Of a DNA stretch of 64,000 nucleotides, positions 52,310 to 60,264 are shown piece after piece. The stretch is taken from positions 1-64,000 of the forward strand of contig NZ_JBHRSW010000047.1 in NCBI RefSeq assembly GCF_042646125.1. Reading direction: 5' to 3'. This DNA is from Glaciecola flavus (GTDB taxonomy: Bacteria > Pseudomonadota > Gammaproteobacteria > Enterobacterales > Alteromonadaceae). Every line of letters starts with the position of its first letter. The first letter of the stretch is position 1. The position numbers and the translations under genes were made by a program. The notes under the pieces were generated by a model that did no database searches, was not told where the DNA came from, and saw nothing but the letters and a program-made list of their open reading frames with translations.

Positions 52310-53992
52310 TTATTGTTTTCCTTCTTCCGCAGCAGCGTTTGAGAAACTATGAGGCTCTTTGTCTTTAACTGTAGGCTTACCAAAAATAAGAGAGTTAGGT
52401 TGGTTTGTGACTTCCTTAACCAAGGGGCGTACGTCATTTAGTGTGGCTTCTAGTTGAGTAATTGCTCCCTGTAAAGACAAGTATATGTCTGAATTAGGTT
52501 GCACACCTTTTAAGCTTTTTTGCAATTCACTTAGTGTTTGCTCTAAGGATATTAAAGTACTATCGGCGCGTTTAATTGTAGTCTCGGCGGTGATGATCGC
52601 TTGCCCTGCAGATTGAATGGTTTGATCCGTGCTATCAATCAGGGTATTTACATTGTCTACGGTTTCTTTAAACGGCAGAGTATTTAAGGTTGCTAAAATA
52701 CTTTCCAGCTGCTGCGTGATGCTTTCAAAACCGCCAATCGAAGCGGGAATAACAGGGAACCTACCAAAATACTCAAGTTCAGACTTTGTTTCCTCACCGG
52801 GTGCCAATCCTATTTTTAGGCTTCCCGTAACAAGGTTTGCACTTTCCACGAAGGCGGTTAGGCCGCCTTTAATCCAGTTATCAAATACTTGTTGAAAGTC
52901 TTGTAGAGAGCCGAGTTCTTTTCCAAGTAGTCTTTCGGGCTCAATTTTTACCACAACAGGAATGCGTTCTTCTTCACCGTAGCCACTGATTTCGGCGATT
53001 TCCAAGAACTTCATATAAGGTTGGCTAACCGTTCCAACCCGAATGCCGCGATACTCAACAGGTGCGCCTTTATACAAGCCACTGACCGAATCTTCTACCA
53101 ATATTACATATTCGATGAACGCATAGTCTTTTTGTTCTTCTATGCTTTCTAAGCTGTCATAAATGGTGAATAAGTAATTTTGTGGAACGCCTTTTCCCGG
53201 TTTTTCGCCATCGGGTAAGCCAAACTCCACACCGCCATTAAATAGTGCATCTAAGGATGCGACATCAAAGCTAACGCCTTCTGCGGTCATTGATAGTTGA
53301 AAACCACTCACATTCCAAAACGCCGTGTTTTCCGTCACTAGGTTGTGGTAAGGCGCGTTAATAAAGATATCGTAATGCGCTTCTTCTTCCAGATCATCGT
53401 AGGATTTTGATTCGACTGCGCCCACTTCAAAACCGCGATACAAAACAGGGTTGCCTATGTTCAGCGTTTCACTGCCTTGCGATACCAAACGTAAATGAAT
53501 GCCATCGGCATTACTTGGGGTTACGGGGGGATTTTCTAATCCGACAAACTCATACTGTTCGACAGTCGATTTGCCGGGGGATACTTCGATATAAGCACCT
53601 GATAGCAGAGTACTGATCCCAGTAATGCCTCTCGCGCCTATTCTAGGCCTAACAACCCAAAACTGACTGTCCTCAACGATAAAAGCAGCCATGTCTTTTT
53701 GTACTTCAATATCTACTAAAATATGCGCTTTATCGTGATTGAAACCGACGCGTTTGACTCGACCGATTTCTACATTTCGACTTTTCAGTACCGTTTTACC
53801 AGACTCCAGTCCCTCGGCTGTTTCAAACATCACTTGTATCATCACACCGCGATTTTGCCAGTCGTTGTATACCATGCCAATACCGATGATCACGGCAATC
53901 AGCGGCAACAACCAAATTTTAGAAATGCTTGTTTTAGCATGAACCTCGGGATTTGCACCGCCGATGGGTGTTGAATCGTTTTGCTCTGTCAT
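52310..53992 (-). CDS. pqiB: PqiB, MCE-domain lipid-transport protein
   Basis: 560 residues. One N-terminal membrane helix (~26-44, IWLLPLIAVIIGIGMVYNDW) anchors it in the inner membrane. Three MCE domains follow (GVMIQVMFETAEGLESGKTV at ~50; VSQGSETLNIGNPVLYRGFE at ~165; DSVSGLYKGAPVEYRGIRVG at ~300), then a long coiled coil (~430-545) that forms the needle in E. coli PqiB. It spans the periplasm and carries phospholipid between membranes. The ATGA overlap with the preceding gene shows translational coupling. Confidence 0.95.
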   Translation of the reverse strand: MTEQNDSTPIGGANPEVHAKTSISKIWLLPLIAVIIGIGMVYNDWQNRGVMIQVMFETAEGLESGKTVLKSRNVEIGRVKRVGFNHDKAHILVDIEVQKDMAAFIVEDSQFWVVRPRIGARGITGISTLLSGAYIEVSPGKSTVEQYEFVGLENPPVTPSNADGIHLRLVSQGSETLNIGNPVLYRGFEVGAVESKSYDDLEEEAHYDIFINAPYHNLVTENTAFWNVSGFQLSMTAEGVSFDVASLDALFNGGVEFGLPDGEKPGKGVPQNYLFTIYDSLESIEEQKDYAFIEYVILVEDSVSGLYKGAPVEYRGIRVGTVSQPYMKFLEIAEISGYGEEERIPVVVKIEPERLLGKELGSLQDFQQVFDNWIKGGLTAFVESANLVTGSLKIGLAPGEETKSELEYFGRFPVIPASIGGFESITQQLESILATLNTLPFKETVDNVNTLIDSTDQTIQSAGQAIITAETTIKRADSTLISLEQTLSELQKSLKGVQPNSDIYLSLQGAITQLEATLNDVRPLVKEVTNQPNSLIFGKPTVKDKEPHSFSNAAAEEGKQ

Positions 53993-54621
53993 TTATGTAT
54001 CGCTTTATCCCATAATATACGCGTGTCGAACTTCAAAGCGCTTAACATAGTAAGTAACACTACACCAGCAAAGGCAGACGCCGCAATACCTACTTGAATT
54101 GACATGAGTCCGCTGAGTTGAATCAATGCCACCAATATCGCCACTACAAACACATCGACCATCGACCATTTACCAATAAACTCGGTTATTCGGTAAAGGC
54201 GCGTGAGTTCATATCTATCGATTTCGTGCCGACAAGTGGCGGCGTAACAGAGCCAAGCAAGTGCAAACATTTTTGCCAATGGCACGATGATGCTAGCAAC
54301 AAATATTACTGCAGCAATAAAATAAGAACCATGCGATAAAAACAAAACCACGCCACCAATAATTGTGCTAGGTTCAGCGTCTCCAAGTAGGGTAGTTGTC
54401 ATAATTGGATACAGATTGGCAGGTATGTACAACAAAAAACTGGTCACCAATAGACTCAGTGTAATTTGCACACTGTTTTTTACTCTTGGAGTAATTTGCG
54501 CGTTGCAGTATTGACAATGATCTTCAGTGCATGCGGTCAAATGATGGCATATACGGCAGTTGATCAGGCCTGATTCAGCCGCGCTTCCTTTTGCGTAACA
54601 CGTATGGGTTTCTTGTTTCAC
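53989..54621 (-). CDS. pqiA: Paraquat-inducible protein A, second half-domain protein
   Basis: 210 residues from GTG at 54621, chosen because AAGGAG stands 7 bases before it and it overlaps the previous stop as GTGA. An N-terminal zinc ribbon (CRICHHLTACTEDHCQYC) is followed by four membrane helices of the PqiA type (LYIPANLYPIMTTTLLGDAE, GSYFIAAVIFVASIIVPLAK, TEFIGKWSMVDVFVVAILVA). In E. coli PqiA is one protein with two such modules; here, as in pseudomonads, they are separate genes. It is probably the inner-membrane partner of PqiB. Confidence 0.92.
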   Translation of the reverse strand: MKQETHTCYAKGSAAESGLINCRICHHLTACTEDHCQYCNAQITPRVKNSVQITLSLLVTSFLLYIPANLYPIMTTTLLGDAEPSTIIGGVVLFLSHGSYFIAAVIFVASIIVPLAKMFALAWLCYAATCRHEIDRYELTRLYRITEFIGKWSMVDVFVVAILVALIQLSGLMSIQVGIAASAFAGVVLLTMLSALKFDTRILWDKAIHK

Positions 54622-55256
54622 CAATTGTCTCCTTGTGCTACCCACTGCCACAGTCTATGGTTGTCAACAATCGATACCACATAAGTAAACAGCGTAGCAA
54701 AAACAACATAAGCCCAAAATGAAACATTGAGACTGATTTCTGCCATCGAAACAATTTTAATTAAGGCGACAAGTACACTGATTAAAAACACTTCTGTCAT
54801 TGCCCAAGGCAGAATACTACTGGCAATTCTGCCGAGTAAATGCGTCGATAAAAAACTCAAATTGTACTGTGTATTTAGAATAATAATTGAGAGGCAGCAT
54901 AGGTAAAGCACAGGTAAAATCACGATGAATGCAAGTACAATTGCCGCAACGAAATAGTACTCTTGAAAAAAGAGTTCGGAAGATGCTTGTAATAAATAAA
55001 TGTCGCGATTTTGTCCATTTGCGGAAAAAGAAATAAACGAGAAGCTCAGCGCAATAATCATGACAACAATTGCCGTAATCGATACAGCCACAACGTGGTG
55101 TTTGGGATTGCGGTGACCCACCGCGAGTGTGTGCTTACATCTAGGGCAGCTTAACACGGTACGATGCGGAATGTGCCTTGGCATTTTTATGAGCAAGTCG
55201 CACTCGGCACAAGCGTAGTTGTACTGGCATGATTTATGTTGATTTTTGCTTGTCAT
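54618..55256 (-). CDS. pqiA: Paraquat-inducible protein A, first half-domain protein
   Basis: 212 residues. A zinc ribbon (CAECDLLIKMPRHIPHRTVL then SCPRCKHTL) precedes four membrane helices, with the PqiA block RIASSILPWAMTEVFLISVL. It is the first gene of the pqi operon; the promoter lies in the 405-bp gap shared with the divergent mscS gene, where palindromic copy C is found. Together with the next gene it makes up a two-module PqiA. Confidence 0.9.
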   Translation of the reverse strand: MTSKNQHKSCQYNYACAECDLLIKMPRHIPHRTVLSCPRCKHTLAVGHRNPKHHVVAVSITAIVVMIIALSFSFISFSANGQNRDIYLLQASSELFFQEYYFVAAIVLAFIVILPVLYLCCLSIIILNTQYNLSFLSTHLLGRIASSILPWAMTEVFLISVLVALIKIVSMAEISLNVSFWAYVVFATLFTYVVSIVDNHRLWQWVAQGDNW

Positions 55257-55661
55257 TTTTTGGTTATTGTATCAATGCCTTTTTGTATAACTTTTTGAAT
55301 ATAGTACAGCAGTACAATATGTCAGCTACAGAGGCACATTGCAGAGAATGCGCTTTGCATCCATCACAATAAAGTTGATGCTGGTATTTTGCAAGCATAT
55401 CACGAATAAAGCACGGCAGGACTGGACGTGGAAGCTCACCCTCCTTTGTCGCAAAACCGCTGCGAGTATATCCATATACGCTTTGATTTTTCTTCCGTGA
55501 AAAATAAATTTTGCGGCAATGGAGGGTGAATTTACACGTTTAATTCCAAAGTGAGGAATAAAGGGTATTTTCCAAAAAAAGATGTTTTCATCGTTTGTGG
55601 AGGTATAACATAAAGATACTCGCATGTTTGTTTGTTCGATCCACTTAAAAAGGAAAAAACC
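55257..55661. other. 405-bp divergent intergenic region with palindromic copy C
   Basis: Lies between the pqi operon start and mscS. The palindromic element at 55419-55547 occupies the middle. The mscS ribosome-binding site AAAAGGA lies at ~55649. No clear promoter motif stands out on either side. Confidence 0.55.
55419..55547 (+). repeat. Palindromic element, copy C
   Basis: Left arm 55419-55456 and right arm 55509-55547 pair imperfectly (shared blocks ACGTG, TCACCCTCC, CGCAAAA; roughly ten mismatches and one length difference). The centre has the consensus hairpin 1, GCGAGTATATCCATATACGC, and hairpin 2, TTTTTC-TTCCGT-GAAAAA. The arms are the most decayed of the four copies while the core is nearly identical to copy B. 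Confidence 0.88.
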
Positions 55662-56486
55662 ATGTTTGAAGATGTTGAACAATATTCAGAGCTTATGATC
55701 CAATATATCGTTGAATACGGTGGTCAGGCGTTAATGGCGATTTTTGTATTAATCGTTGGGCTATGGCTTATCGCTCGCATTAGTCGTTTGGCTGGCGCTG
55801 CTTTGGCGAGAGGTTTAAACGACGATACCTTGACTACCTTTTTGACGGGTGCAATCGAAGTACTCTTGAAAGTCTTATTGGTGATTAGTGTGGCCTCGAT
55901 GGTCGGCATAGAAACTACCTCCTTTATTGCCGTATTAGGTGCGGCTGGCCTAGCTGTAGGTATGGCTTTGCAAGGCAGCCTATCTAATTTTGCAGGTGGG
56001 GTGATGTTGTTAATATTTCGCCCAATTCGCGTGGGTGATTACGTTGAGGCACAAGGTGAGAGTGGTACGGTTATAGAAATGGGTATTTTTGTGACGGTGT
56101 TAGAGACCTTCGACAAGCGTATCATAGTCATCCCCAATGGCCCATTGTCCAATGGCAACTTAACCAATTATTCAAAAAGCCCAACCCGCGCCGTTGAAGT
56201 GACCTTTGGCATTAGTTACGACGATGATATGAAAAGCGCACGCGACGCCTTAACTACGCTGATGAACAGTGATGAACGTGTAATCAAGGAAGAGGCAAAT
56301 GTGGTGGCGGTTTCTGAACTAGGAGATAGTTCGGTCAATATATTCTATCGCGCGTTTGTAAAAACGGAAGATTACTGGGCGTATTACTTTGACATTCATG
56401 AGCAGGGTAAGCTAGCACTGGAACAAGCTGGGTGCACGATCCCCTTTCCACAAAGAGATGTACATTTATACTCTCAGCAAGCTTAA
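55662..56486 (+). CDS. mscS: Small-conductance mechanosensitive channel MscS family
   Basis: 274 residues from the ATG at 55662, preceded by AAAAGGA. Three transmembrane helices, the pore-lining third being GAAGLAVGMALQGSLSNFAG followed by GVMLLIFRPIRVGDYVEAQG and the cytoplasmic beta domain (RIIVIPNGPLSNGNLTNYSK). Length and motifs match E. coli MscS. It opens under membrane tension to protect against hypo-osmotic shock. It is divergent from the pqi operon. Confidence 0.94.
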   Translation: MFEDVEQYSELMIQYIVEYGGQALMAIFVLIVGLWLIARISRLAGAALARGLNDDTLTTFLTGAIEVLLKVLLVISVASMVGIETTSFIAVLGAAGLAVGMALQGSLSNFAGGVMLLIFRPIRVGDYVEAQGESGTVIEMGIFVTVLETFDKRIIVIPNGPLSNGNLTNYSKSPTRAVEVTFGISYDDDMKSARDALTTLMNSDERVIKEEANVVAVSELGDSSVNIFYRAFVKTEDYWAYYFDIHEQGKLALEQAGCTIPFPQRDVHLYSQQA

Positions 56487-56570
56487 GTGCAACTGTGGCT
56501 GTGTTTTCCCATATTTTTTGGTTACACAGCCAATGGTTAAATGTGCTACGAAACTATATGGTGATTGTTT

Positions 56571-57707
56571 ATGCCCAATTCACATATCGAAGCCTTGCTT
56601 GCTAGATTAGCCACGACCAGCGACATGGACGTCACCACTTATAGAGCTATTTCTGAATTGCTAGACAAGGCACGCCCAAAGGCAAAGGAGACGAGCCAAC
56701 AAGTACCCTATGAGATTGCATTTTTTGACGCAAAACCATATGACAAAAAAGCCTTTGAAAGCCAGAATGACGGCAGATTTGTATTCCGATACATTGATGC
56801 GCAATTGAACAAGCACACCGCGGCTTTGGCGCGGGGCTGCACTGCGGTATGTGTGTTTGTTAATGATGAATGTGATCAAGCGGTAATTGGCGAGCTTGCT
56901 CGATTGGGGGTTCAATGTGTCGCTTTGCGTTGTGCAGGCTTTAACAATGTTGATCTAGTTGCATGCAAAGCCCTCGATATCCAGGTAGTAAGAGTACCAG
57001 CCTATTCTCCTCATGCTGTAGCCGAGCACACAGTGGCGCTCATGCTCATGCTAAACCGTCAACTTCATCGAGCGTATATGCGCAATCGTTCAGGTCAGTT
57101 TTTACTCGATGGCCTTGTTGGTTTTGATATGTTCAACAAAAAAGTAGGGGTGGTTGGTACCGGTAAAATAGGCCGATGTGTAATCGAAATTTTACTCGGT
57201 TTTGGCTGCAAGATATTAGCCTTTGACCCCAAGCCATCCGAGCAATTCAGAAACCAAGCAAGTGTGCAGTATACCTCATTTGAAAGTGTGATTGCTGAAT
57301 CGGATATTCTTACACTCCATTCTCCTCTCACACCAGAAACCCAGCATCTGATTGATGATGTGAGTATTGCGAAAATGAAACAGGGTGTGATGATCATCAA
57401 TACCAGCAGGGGCGGGCTTGTTGATAGTAAAGCCTTGATTAAGGGATTAAAAACCGGTCACATCGCATTTGCAGGTTTGGATGTGTATGAAGAGGAAGGC
57501 GGCATTTTTTTTAATGATATGTCTAATCAAATTATGGATGACGATGTACTGGCACGTTTGATGACTTTTAATAACGTCGTGATAACCTCGCACCAAGCCT
57601 TTCTCACGCATGAAGCACTCGCAAACATTGCATCTACGACTTTACTAAATTTAGATGAATTTTTTCTAGGGAAGCGTGGTCTACATTTAACTAACGTCGT
57701 CTCATAA
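56571..57707 (+). CDS. ldhA: D-lactate dehydrogenase (NAD-dependent) with N-terminal extension
   Basis: 378 residues from the ATG at 56571. The D-2-hydroxyacid dehydrogenase core begins at ~46 (YEIAFFDAKPYDKKAFE) and matches fermentative LdhA: LRCAGFNNVDLVACKALDIQ, RVPAYSPHAVAEHTVALMLM, GVVGTGKIGRCVIEILLGFG (NAD site), INTSRGGLVDSKALI (Arg), DVYEEEGGIFF (Glu) and ITSHQAFLTHEAL (His). It reduces pyruvate to D-lactate. The first ~45 residues (helical, MPNSHIEALLARLATTSDMD) have no counterpart in E. coli LdhA. A rho-independent terminator follows. Confidence 0.9.
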   Translation: MPNSHIEALLARLATTSDMDVTTYRAISELLDKARPKAKETSQQVPYEIAFFDAKPYDKKAFESQNDGRFVFRYIDAQLNKHTAALARGCTAVCVFVNDECDQAVIGELARLGVQCVALRCAGFNNVDLVACKALDIQVVRVPAYSPHAVAEHTVALMLMLNRQLHRAYMRNRSGQFLLDGLVGFDMFNKKVGVVGTGKIGRCVIEILLGFGCKILAFDPKPSEQFRNQASVQYTSFESVIAESDILTLHSPLTPETQHLIDDVSIAKMKQGVMIINTSRGGLVDSKALIKGLKTGHIAFAGLDVYEEEGGIFFNDMSNQIMDDDVLARLMTFNNVVITSHQAFLTHEALANIASTTLLNLDEFFLGKRGLHLTNVVS

Positions 57708-57875
57708 GCACTAATGTTAAAATTTTGTTTCATCAGCATATCTTATATTAATTTATAATTTTTATTTATAGTGATGGCGGCGTATAGTTATTTTCGAAGT
57801 GAATTAGACAAGTTTTCGTATTTGTTGAAGATCATTTCTCCCTACTTATATAGGCCAGTTTTAGTGTCTATTTTC

Positions 57876-57905
57876 GCCTCTATTCTTTGAAATAGAGGCT
57901 TTTTT
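57876..57905 (+). terminator. ldhA terminator
   Basis: GCCTCTATT, 6-nt loop, AATAGAGGC and six T: a standard rho-independent terminator 169 bp after ldhA and 40 bp before the next gene. The distance from ldhA is long but nothing else lies between. Confidence 0.8.
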
Positions 57906-57945
57906 ATGCCTATCATGTAGTTCCTGTGTAAGGTCTACGCCTAGA

Positions 57946-58899
57946 GTGGATCAAAATAAACAATCGTATATGTCAAATACTCACTACCCCATTGGTCAAG
58001 CCGGTATAGCTTGGCAAAGTGCTGAAAGAAAAGCGTGGCTAGCGCAACAGAAAATAAAACGCTCGTATTTTGAGGAAGTAATGTGTCGGTTTGATGACGT
58101 ACCGCCACAATTTAAGAAAATTAATTATGGCAATTTGCCTTATGATAAAGAGTTTGCTCAGCCACATGCTTACCCTTTGTTTGCGTTTGTGCCACAAAGC
58201 ATCGACGGTAACAAGCCTTCGGTATTGATAAGTGGTGGCGTGCATGGTTACGAGACAAGCGGTGTTCAAGGCGCTTGTGAGTTTTTGATTCACCATGCTT
58301 CGCAATTTTTGGATGCGTTTAATGTTGTCGTTGCGCCATGCATCAGTCCTTGGGCTTATGAGACCATCAATCGCTGGAATCCTATGGCCTTAGATCCCAA
58401 CCGTTCCTTTTATGCAAATAGTCCGGTACCGGAATGTTCGCAACTTATGGATTTTCTTAATGGTTTGGGACTTTCTTTTTTGGCACATATTGATTTGCAT
58501 GAAACCACCGATACAGATGATTCAGAGTTTAGACCGGCCTTGGCTGCCCGAGATGGCATTACGCTCTCGAACTGGGGGATTCCAGACGGCTTTTATTTAG
58601 TTGCCGACAGTCGACAAGCTCAACCTGATTTTCAAGCGGCAATTATTGATGCCGTTTCGTCGGTGACTCACATTGCGCCAGCCGACGAAAAAGGCCAACT
58701 TATTGGTTCAGATGCGCACCAGCATGGCGTAATTTGTTATGACAAAAAAGGGTTGAATTTATGCGGTGGTATTACTGATGCTTCTTTTGTGACGACAACG
58801 GAAGTGTATCCAGATAGCCTAAATGCCACCCCCGAAATTTGCATTGCAGCACAAGTCGCGGCGCTAGATGGCGCGTTAAATTATCTAATGAAAGTGTAG
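57946..58899 (+). CDS. M14-family zinc carboxypeptidase / aspartoacylase-like hydrolase
   Basis: 317 residues. Zinc ligands in VLISGGVHGYETSGVQGA (HxxE), substrate-binding Arg in NRWNPMALDPNRSF, second zinc region LAHIDLHETTDTDDSEF, and catalytic Glu in TTTEVYPDSLNAT. The fold is that of succinylglutamate desuccinylase/aspartoacylase-type M14 enzymes, cytoplasmic (no signal). The substrate is not predictable. The start at 57946 is GTG with no clear ribosome-binding site; ATG at 57970 (MSNTHYPIGQAG) is an alternative. Convergent with the chemotaxis gene, 9 bp between stops. Confidence 0.8.
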   Translation: MDQNKQSYMSNTHYPIGQAGIAWQSAERKAWLAQQKIKRSYFEEVMCRFDDVPPQFKKINYGNLPYDKEFAQPHAYPLFAFVPQSIDGNKPSVLISGGVHGYETSGVQGACEFLIHHASQFLDAFNVVVAPCISPWAYETINRWNPMALDPNRSFYANSPVPECSQLMDFLNGLGLSFLAHIDLHETTDTDDSEFRPALAARDGITLSNWGIPDGFYLVADSRQAQPDFQAAIIDAVSSVTHIAPADEKGQLIGSDAHQHGVICYDKKGLNLCGGITDASFVTTTEVYPDSLNATPEICIAAQVAALDGALNYLMKV

Positions 58900-58908
58900 C
58901 TAGCCTAG

Positions 58909-60057
58909 CTATTTTTTCTTTTCAGTTTCCAGCGCCTTTAAGGCTTGTTCAGCTTCGTTTAATATCGATTGCCCAACCCCGATGTTTTTGGCTGAGCCCT
59001 CTATTGCTGCTAGTGCGCCTTCTTCGATAATACCAAGTCGTTCGACAATTTCTTCAACTTCGATAATTTGCATACGGGCTTTTTCTTGAATGTCATCAAC
59101 ATGGGCTTCAAAGTCTTCGATTGTTTGTTGCAGCGTTTTCGTGACTGCCTCTAGCCCTTTTTCACTTTCACTGGTTTCATTCAGTGTCGATTGCAAGTTA
59201 TGGGAAAATTTTTCTGCCTCGTCTCTAATGTGGCTTTCCATTTTTGCTAAGTTACTGACTTGTTGACTAATCGCTGCGGCGTTTACACCTGATTCAATGG
59301 CGAGCTTTTTTACTTCGTCGGCGACAACAGAAAATCCTCGCCCCATTTCCCCTGCTCGAGCAGACTCGATTGCCGCATTTAAAGCCAGTAAGTTAGTGCT
59401 CGCTGATATATCCGAAATTGTGTCTGTCATTGCAGATATTTTACTAAATTCGGTGTTAAATTGTTGCGTGGTTTCGGACATTGAGCGTGTCCACGCTTCA
59501 GCCTGATAAACGATTGCAATTAACTTACTTACCCTTTCACTTAACGCCTGATATGAGGTATCGAGAGTCGATACGTGTTGACTACTTGAGCGATTCATTG
59601 CGTCAATTTCGTTGGCATTGTCTTTAATACTTTGTGCTTTGGATTTTGACTCTGACACCATGTGCGCGCGTTCTTTTGAGGCTTTATTTACATTTTTTGC
59701 AACGCTCGATACCGTTGTACCCAAGTCAGTCAAGGCTTCGAGATGCGCGGATAGCTGATGCTGTATTTGCGAATACAACTCAGCTTGTGCGGCGGCTTTT
59801 GTATGAGCTGCTTGGGCTTGCTTTTTTGCGTTTTTCAATCGCCCGTATTGATATACACAGAAGGGCACTAAATAGGTGAGTAATAATGAGATAAGGTTTA
59901 TCGGCGAATCGCCAACTATTCCATTCCATTGATTTATGAGAGTAAGGATTGAACCAATAACAAGTGCGGTTTTTAAACCGCCCCACCAATCTATCTTTTG
60001 CAAAGTTGATTCCTTTTGACTGCGCTCGTAATCTAGACAAAAGTCTACAGCATCCAC
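58909..60057 (-). CDS. Methyl-accepting chemotaxis-like transducer with NrtS-like membrane domain
   Basis: 382 residues. The N-terminal ~75 residues hold two membrane helices in the sequence GLKTALVIGSILTLINQW ... ISLLLTYLVPFCVYQYG, which resembles the small nitrate/nitrite transporter NrtS. The rest (~80-382) is a cytoplasmic MCP coiled coil, with the signalling tip TNLLALNAAIESARAGEMGR followed by GFSVVADEVKKLA. There is no periplasmic sensor and no HAMP that I can see. It should pass signals to CheA/CheW. The gene for a membrane-tethered substrate-binding protein lies 207 bp upstream on the same strand. Confidence 0.8.
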   Translation of the reverse strand: MDAVDFCLDYERSQKESTLQKIDWWGGLKTALVIGSILTLINQWNGIVGDSPINLISLLLTYLVPFCVYQYGRLKNAKKQAQAAHTKAAAQAELYSQIQHQLSAHLEALTDLGTTVSSVAKNVNKASKERAHMVSESKSKAQSIKDNANEIDAMNRSSSQHVSTLDTSYQALSERVSKLIAIVYQAEAWTRSMSETTQQFNTEFSKISAMTDTISDISASTNLLALNAAIESARAGEMGRGFSVVADEVKKLAIESGVNAAAISQQVSNLAKMESHIRDEAEKFSHNLQSTLNETSESEKGLEAVTKTLQQTIEDFEAHVDDIQEKARMQIIEVEEIVERLGIIEEGALAAIEGSAKNIGVGQSILNEAEQALKALETEKKK

Positions 60058-60124
60058 AAATCATACCGTAGGCACTGGATAAGCTCTAGCGGTTTTAATA
60101 GATAAGACCGTTTTTATCTCTGTA

Positions 60125-60252
60125 GGATTATATTGGGAAAGTCGCCCTCTGTTGTCGCAAAACCACAGCGAGTATATCCATATACGCTTTCATTTTTCAT
60201 CCGTGAAAAATAAATTTTGCGACAACAGAGGGCAACTTTCCCAGTACAATCC
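60125..60252 (+). repeat. Palindromic element, copy D
   Basis: Arms 60125-60162 and 60215-60252 (38 bp each) are reverse complements with three mismatches, all transitions. The centre has hairpin 1, GCGAGTATATCCATATACGC, and hairpin 2, TTTTTCA-TCCG-TGAAAAA. It lies between the substrate-binding-protein gene and the chemotaxis gene, which run in the same direction, so it would be in the transcript if they are co-transcribed. Confidence 0.9.
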
Positions 60253-60264
60253 CACCGTGCGTTT

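Noticed and set aside
53989..55256. pqiA frameshifted into two pieces
   Set aside because: Each half has its own zinc ribbon, four helices and a good ribosome-binding site (AAGGAG before GTG at 54621). Separate half-genes are a known normal form.
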